Assembly: GCF_004117935.1 (NCBI RefSeq)
Contig: NZ_SDOY01000100.1
Location: 1-57,745, forward strand
DNA length: 57,745 nt
Direction: 5' to 3'
Source: Streptomyces roseicoloratus
Lineage (GTDB): Bacteria; Actinomycetota; Actinomycetes; Streptomycetales; Streptomycetaceae
Position numbers and translations under genes: made by a program. Of the stretch, positions 53,949 through 57,745 are shown in pieces. Numbering within the stretch: the first letter of the stretch is position 1; each line of letters starts with the position of its first letter. The notes below the pieces were generated by a model. It made no database searches, was not told the origin of the DNA, and saw nothing but the letters and a program-made list of their open reading frames with translations.

Positions 53949-55784
53949 TCAGACGAGGCGGACGGGCTTCTCCGGCCGGACGCCGGTCTTCGTCAGCCAG
54001 GCACGCAGGGGCCGCGGGTCTCCGTCCTCGACCAGGCACAGCACGGCCGGCGTGAGGTCGGTGCTCCGCTCGCCCCGTACGAACAAAGCCGGGCCGTCCA
54101 GCCAGTCGAGGCCCGGAGCCGCGTCCGCCGAGTCGACGGCGGCGCAGCAGACCATCGCGGCGACGTGGTCGGCGAGCAGGTCGCGACCGGTGCGGGGCGG
54201 CTGGAGCGGGAACAGCGGCAGCGGCCCGTCGGGCCCCTCGGCGGTCGGCACGACCGGTCGCAGCCCCTCCTCACGGGCCGTCTGCGCGGTGAGCGCGGCG
54301 GCGAGGGCGTCGGCGGCCTCGGTGACGAGGGCGGGGGTGACGGCGGTCTCGGTGGCGGGGGCCTCGGTGGCGGGGGCCTCGGTGGCGGGGTCGGGGGTGG
54401 CGGGGGCCTCGGTAACAGGGGCCTCGGGGACGGCAGCCTCGGAGACGGCGGTCTCGGTCGCGGCAGCCTCGGTGACGGCGGTCTCGGTGCCGGCGGTCTC
54501 GGTAGCCGTGGACGGGGCCGTGCCGCTCGGGCTCGTCGTCAGGTGGGCCATGATCCGGGCCAGCGTCGGGGTGTTCCCTGCGGCGCCCGACGGCGCGGTG
54601 GGGCTCTGCGGGGTGCCCAGGCCCAGGCGGTCCAGAACCTGGTGGAGACGGGCCGCGTCGGCGCGCCATGTGCGGTCGACGACCTCCTCCGCGTACTCGC
54701 TCCACTCCACCGGGGCCCAGTCCGGGCTCGGTTCGGCCGGGACGCCGTGGAAGAGGCGGGCGGCGAGGAGCGAGGCGGCCTCGTCGACCGCGCCCGGTTC
54801 CTCCAGGAGGTCGCAGGCGGGGCGCTCGCCGAGCCGCGAGGCGAAGCTGTCGGCGAGCCGGTCGCGGCGGGACAGTTCGGTGAGGGCGGAGACCACGCCC
54901 GCGTCGAGGCGCGCGGGCCAGCGGCCCATGCGCCAGGCGGGCAGCGCGACCCGGGTGAGCAGCCGGTCCCAACCCGCGTAGGCGAGGCCGACCTGTTCCT
55001 GGGCGACGATCCGTACGCCGTAGTCCACGGCCTGGGCGCGCTCGGAGCCGGCCGCGGCGACGCCGCGCTCCATCTCGGCGGCATGGCCGCGGCAGCCCTT
55101 CAGCATGATCCCGGCCAGCCGTCCGACGCCCAGCGCGCCGAGCCTGCGGACCGGGTCGAGGCCGGGGCGCCGGGGCACGGCGACGGCCGCGTCGAGGCCG
55201 CGGACGAAGCGGCGGGCGGCGGCTATGTCGGGGTGTGCCGCCGGTCCGGTGCCCGCGACGACCGGCGCGAGGACCGCGCGCAGCTCGCCGACCCGCATCC
55301 ACCAGAGGAACGGCGAGCCGATGACGAGGACGGGCGCCTCGCCGGCCGCGTGCCGGCGGTGCGCGGGATGGGAGCGGTCCTCGAGCCAGCTGTCGCAGTC
55401 GGGCGTGAGCGCTATCGCGGAGGGCTCGGGGACGCCGAGGCGGTCGGCGAGGTCGCGCACCAGCCGGTACAGATCGGGGGCCGCGCTCTCGGCGAGCTCG
55501 ACCGTCGGTGTGACGGCCGGCTCCGAGCGGGCCACCACCAGTGCCACGGCCGCCGCGACGAGCAGGACGACCACGGCGAGGACGGTGATCACCCAGCGGG
55601 CGGTGTCCCAGCCGGGGCCGGTCATGTGGCCGGTGACCCCGCCCGCGTACAGGACGACGGCGACGGCGGCGGGAAGCACCGCGAGGCCGAGTGCCCTGCC
55701 GCGCACGCGGAGCACCGCGAGGGCCCGGGCGCGCGCGGCGCGCGCGCCGAGCTCGTCGCCGGCCGCTGAACCCGTACCGGTCAC
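53949..55784 (-). CDS. Membrane protein with degenerate M48 peptidase domain
   Basis: This 611-residue protein has two membrane segments (about 30-50 and 64-86) and then a domain that aligns with M48/HtpX peptidases. It contains LYRLVRDLADRLGVPEPSAIAL and VLVIGSPFLWWMRVGELRAVLA, but the zinc motif expected next (HELAH-like) is replaced by PVVAG (174-178). It should be catalytically dead. Residues about 420-490 are an Ala/Thr/Glu/Pro repeat (TEAPATEAPATETAVT). The GTG start at 55784 follows GGAGGGGG. It may be a pseudo-protease that binds or regulates membrane proteins. It lies downstream of purD on the same strand. Confidence 0.75.
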   Translation of the reverse strand: MTGTGSAAGDELGARAARARALAVLRVRGRALGLAVLPAAVAVVLYAGGVTGHMTGPGWDTARWVITVLAVVVLLVAAAVALVVARSEPAVTPTVELAESAAPDLYRLVRDLADRLGVPEPSAIALTPDCDSWLEDRSHPAHRRHAAGEAPVLVIGSPFLWWMRVGELRAVLAPVVAGTGPAAHPDIAAARRFVRGLDAAVAVPRRPGLDPVRRLGALGVGRLAGIMLKGCRGHAAEMERGVAAAGSERAQAVDYGVRIVAQEQVGLAYAGWDRLLTRVALPAWRMGRWPARLDAGVVSALTELSRRDRLADSFASRLGERPACDLLEEPGAVDEAASLLAARLFHGVPAEPSPDWAPVEWSEYAEEVVDRTWRADAARLHQVLDRLGLGTPQSPTAPSGAAGNTPTLARIMAHLTTSPSGTAPSTATETAGTETAVTEAAATETAVSEAAVPEAPVTEAPATPDPATEAPATEAPATETAVTPALVTEAADALAAALTAQTAREEGLRPVVPTAEGPDGPLPLFPLQPPRTGRDLLADHVAAMVCCAAVDSADAAPGLDWLDGPALFVRGERSTDLTPAVLCLVEDGDPRPLRAWLTKTGVRPEKPVRLV

Positions 55785-56036
55785 GCCGACATCACCCCCT
55801 CCTGCCCTGGTCGGGACTGCCCTGGTGGGGACCGACCCGGCCGGGACTTCCCCGGCCGGGACTGCCCGTGGCGGTGTTGGTCACTCCCCCACTGTGGCAC
55901 CCGTCACTGACATCGCAATGTCGGTGGGCCAAGTGCCGGAACGCTTTCGCCGCACCCTAGTTGGGGCTTCGGCGGGCGTCATCCAGATGGGCGAGTCGTC
56001 ACCCGATGGAATGGCTTTGGGCAATGGTGATGACGA
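55785..56036. other. Spacer with CCCCGGCCGGGAC repeats
   Basis: The upstream region of the pseudo-M48 gene. It has three imperfect copies of GACCCGGCCGGGACT-like repeats near the start codon, then GACAT/ATGTC arms at about 55908-55922. No gene is seen. Confidence 0.45.
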
Positions 56037-56072
56037 AGGCGCGGCCGTGCGGTTCACTGCACGGCCGCGCCT
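56037..56072 (-). terminator. Terminator of purD
   Basis: A 14-bp perfect stem (AGGCGCGGCCGTGC / GCACGGCCGCGCCT) has an 8-nt loop. It is about 90 bp past the purD stop on the minus strand, beyond a repeat. Confidence 0.75.
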
Positions 56073-56094
56073 CGTTCGGCCGGATGCGGCCTCG

Positions 56095-56157
56095 TTCAGG
56101 CCTCGTTCAAGCCTTGCTCAGGCCTTGCTCAGGCCTTGCTCGGGGCCTTGCTCAAGC
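56095..56157. repeat. CCTTGCTCAGG-type tandem repeats
   Basis: About five imperfect copies of CCTTGCTCAGG or CCTCGTTCAGG lie between the purD stop and its terminator. Confidence 0.75.
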
Positions 56158-56162
56158 GTTGG

Positions 56163-57413
56163 TCAGACCTCGGAGGCCTTCAGGGCGATGTCCGTACGGT
56201 GCTGCGAACCATCAAGACGGATGCGGCCGACCGCCGCGTAGGCACGCTCGCGGGCCTGGGCCAGGTCCGTTCCGGTGGCGGTGACCGAGAGGACCCGGCC
56301 GCCCGCGCTGAGGACGGCGTCGCCGTCCCGCTTCGTACCGGCGTGGAGCACGTACGCGTGCGGCGCGTCCTGCTCCGCGACCTCGGCCAGACCCTCGATC
56401 GGGTCGCCGGTGCGCGGGGTGCCCGGGTAGTTGTGGGAGGCGACGACCACGGTGACGGCCGCCTCGTCGCGCCAGGCGAGCGGGGCCTGGTCGGCGAGGG
56501 TGCCCTTGGCCGCGTTCAGCAGGACGCCGGCCAGCGGCGTCCTGAGGCGGGCCAGGACGACCTGGGTCTCCGGGTCGCCGAAGCGCGCGTTGAACTCGAT
56601 GACCCGGACGCCGCGGCTGGTCAGCGCCAGACCCGCGTAGAGCAGGCCGGAGAACGGGGTGCCCCGGCGGCGCAGCTCGTCGACCGTCGGCAGGAGGACG
56701 CTCTCCAGGACCTCGTCGACCAGCTTGGGGTCGGCCCACGGCAGCGGCGAGTAGGCGCCCATGCCGCCGGTGTTCGGGCCCTCGTCGCCGTCGAGCGCGC
56801 GCTTGAAGTCCTGCGCGGGCTGCAGCGGGAGGACGGTCACGCCGTCGGTGATGGCGAAGAGGGAGACCTCGGGGCCGTCCAGGTACTCCTCGATCACGAC
56901 GCGGTCGCAGGCGAGGGCGTGCGCCCGGGCCTGCTCCAGGTCGTCGGTCACCACGACGCCCTTGCCGGCCGCGAGACCGTCGTCCTTGACGACGTACGGA
57001 GCGCCGAAGGCGTCGAGCGCCTCGTCGATCTCCTCCGGGGTGGTGCAGACGTAGCTGCGGGCGGTGGGCACGCCGGCCGCGGCCATGACGTCCTTGGCGA
57101 AGGCCTTGGAGCCCTCCAGCAGGGCGGCCTCCTGGGAGGGTCCGAAGACCGGGATGCCGGCCGCGCGGACGGCGTCGGAGACGCCCGCGACGAGCGGGGC
57201 CTCCGGGCCGACGACGACGAGCTCGGCACCGAGCTCGGTCGCGAGCGCGGTGACGGCCGCGCCGTCGAGCTGGTCGACGGGGTGGAGCTCGGCGACCTCG
57301 GCGATTCCGGCGTTGCCGGGCGCACAGTGCAGAGCGGTGACGTCGGGATCGAGGGAGAGGGAGCGGCACAGGGCGTGTTCGCGGGCGCCGCCGCCGATGA
57401 CGAGGACCTTCAC
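56163..57413 (-). CDS. purD: Phosphoribosylamine--glycine ligase (GAR synthetase)
   Basis: PurD makes GAR from phosphoribosylamine, glycine and ATP, step two of IMP synthesis. It has 416 residues with an ATP-grasp fold. Motifs are [14 protein letters not shown] (N-terminus), [26 protein letters not shown] (ATP grasp) and [13 protein letters not shown], with [13 protein letters not shown] near the metal site. The GTG start at 57413 is consistent with the family N-terminus. Confidence 0.97.
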   Translation of the reverse strand: MKVLVIGGGAREHALCRSLSLDPDVTALHCAPGNAGIAEVAELHPVDQLDGAAVTALATELGAELVVVGPEAPLVAGVSDAVRAAGIPVFGPSQEAALLEGSKAFAKDVMAAAGVPTARSYVCTTPEEIDEALDAFGAPYVVKDDGLAAGKGVVVTDDLEQARAHALACDRVVIEEYLDGPEVSLFAITDGVTVLPLQPAQDFKRALDGDEGPNTGGMGAYSPLPWADPKLVDEVLESVLLPTVDELRRRGTPFSGLLYAGLALTSRGVRVIEFNARFGDPETQVVLARLRTPLAGVLLNAAKGTLADQAPLAWRDEAAVTVVVASHNYPGTPRTGDPIEGLAEVAEQDAPHAYVLHAGTKRDGDAVLSAGGRVLSVTATGTDLAQARERAYAAVGRIRLDGSQHRTDIALKASEV

Positions 57414-57474
57414 GCCAGCCAGGGTAGCCCGCGGCCGCCCGTGATCTTTGTGCGGGCCGCTGAGCGAGACGCCC

Positions 57475-57745
57475 CTACTCGTTCGTGTATTCCTCCAGGA
57501 CGGTGGCGCCGAGCTCGCGCACGATCAGCTCGTGCCCGGACAGCGCGGAGTCCACGAGGTCCGGGTCGTCCTCCTCCGGCACGTCGTCCTCGGGCGCGAC
57601 CGGGGGCGGCGCCTGCGAGGTCTGCGGGTCGTGCGGCGTGTGCGGGCTGTGCGCCGGGGCGGGCGCCTGCTGCGCCGGCGGCTGCGGCCGTACGGGCGCG
57701 GGGGCCGGGGCGTGCGGCTGCGGCTGTACGGGGGCGGGGCCGGGG
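57475..57745 (-). CDS. dnaX: DNA polymerase III subunit gamma/tau, C-terminal part (partial)
   Basis: The window's right edge cuts this gene, and only the last 90 codons are present. They encode a Pro/Gln/Ala-rich linker ([24 protein letters not shown]) and the end [29 protein letters not shown]. The HELIxxxLGAxxIxE ending is typical of actinobacterial DnaX. The clamp-loader ATPase part lies outside. It is upstream of purD on the same strand, 61 bp apart. Confidence 0.82.
   Translation of the reverse strand, partial: PGPAPVQPQPHAPAPAPVRPQPPAQQAPAPAHSPHTPHDPQTSQAPPPVAPEDDVPEEDDPDLVDSALSGHELIVRELGATVLEEYTNE

Overview
The window is a high-GC chromosomal segment from a Streptomyces (or a very close relative). 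The evidence is strong G/C bias at third codon positions, many GTG starts, a bldC gene, a DUF3073 protein, a valine dehydrogenase, a PrsW homologue, a c-di-AMP riboswitch of the ydaO type, and a single TTA codon in about 40 genes. From memory, gene content and order match the conserved core of Streptomyces chromosomes running from dnaX/purD to the valine dehydrogenase/bldC/hrpA block and on to trmB. I see no insertion sequence, integrase, prophage or CRISPR array.

Layout from left to right. (1) 0.3-9 kb: a divergent MarR/MFS efflux pair, a PAS-PP2C-HATPase phosphatase, a type II NADH dehydrogenase, a TetR regulator and a membrane-anchored ECF sigma factor with an outside carbohydrate-binding-like domain. 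(2) 9-19 kb: an asparagine-synthetase-like enzyme, a sporulation-associated TPR protein carrying the only TTA (bldA-dependent) codon, an L-2-hydroxyglutarate oxidase, trmB, a PrsW-type protease, and an M23 endopeptidase under a c-di-AMP riboswitch. (3) 19-26 kb: a membrane PP2C phosphatase, a TipA-like MerR regulator with a textbook 19-bp-spacer promoter, tRNA-fMet, a rhodanese, an ECF41-type sigma factor, tRNA-Lys and a DEAD-box helicase with a long RG/RD tail. (4) 26-35 kb: a lipoprotein, a small zincin, a tRNA-Glu/Asp/Phe cluster, a CcdA/DsbA pair, hrpA and a second tRNA-Asp. (5) 35-39 kb: bldC with a true U-tract terminator, a protein of unknown function, valine dehydrogenase and DUF3073. 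(6) 39-57.7 kb: a dispersed purine-biosynthesis region (purM, purF, purLQS, purC, purD). It is interrupted by a META-domain lipoprotein, a mycothiol-dependent-isomerase-like protein, a SnoaL protein, an M23-like membrane protein, an ArsR-like regulator, an Lsr2-like protein, three tRNA-Gly genes, a DMFase-like protein and a degenerate M48 peptidase. The window ends in the 3' end of dnaX.

How it works together: most of the window is housekeeping (IMP synthesis, tRNAs, RNA helicases) mixed with developmental and cell-envelope control (BldC, NsdA-like protein, c-di-AMP-controlled endopeptidase, SpoIIE-type phosphatases, a surface-sensing sigma factor). Several genes appear to be leaderless (merR, arsR-like, purF, prsW, nearly trmB).

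The most interesting signal is a tRNA-Gly(UCC) at 50451-50522. Its D-loop lacks the G18-G19 pair and its T-loop has GTGC in place of TTC. The same two changes mark the non-translational tRNA-Gly used for peptidoglycan glycine bridges in staphylococci, and Streptomyces peptidoglycan also has a glycine bridge. Next in interest are the transmembrane ECF sigma factor, a pseudo-M48 protease, an asparagine-synthetase homologue lacking key residues, and many short tandem-repeat arrays between genes, two of which supply a stop codon.
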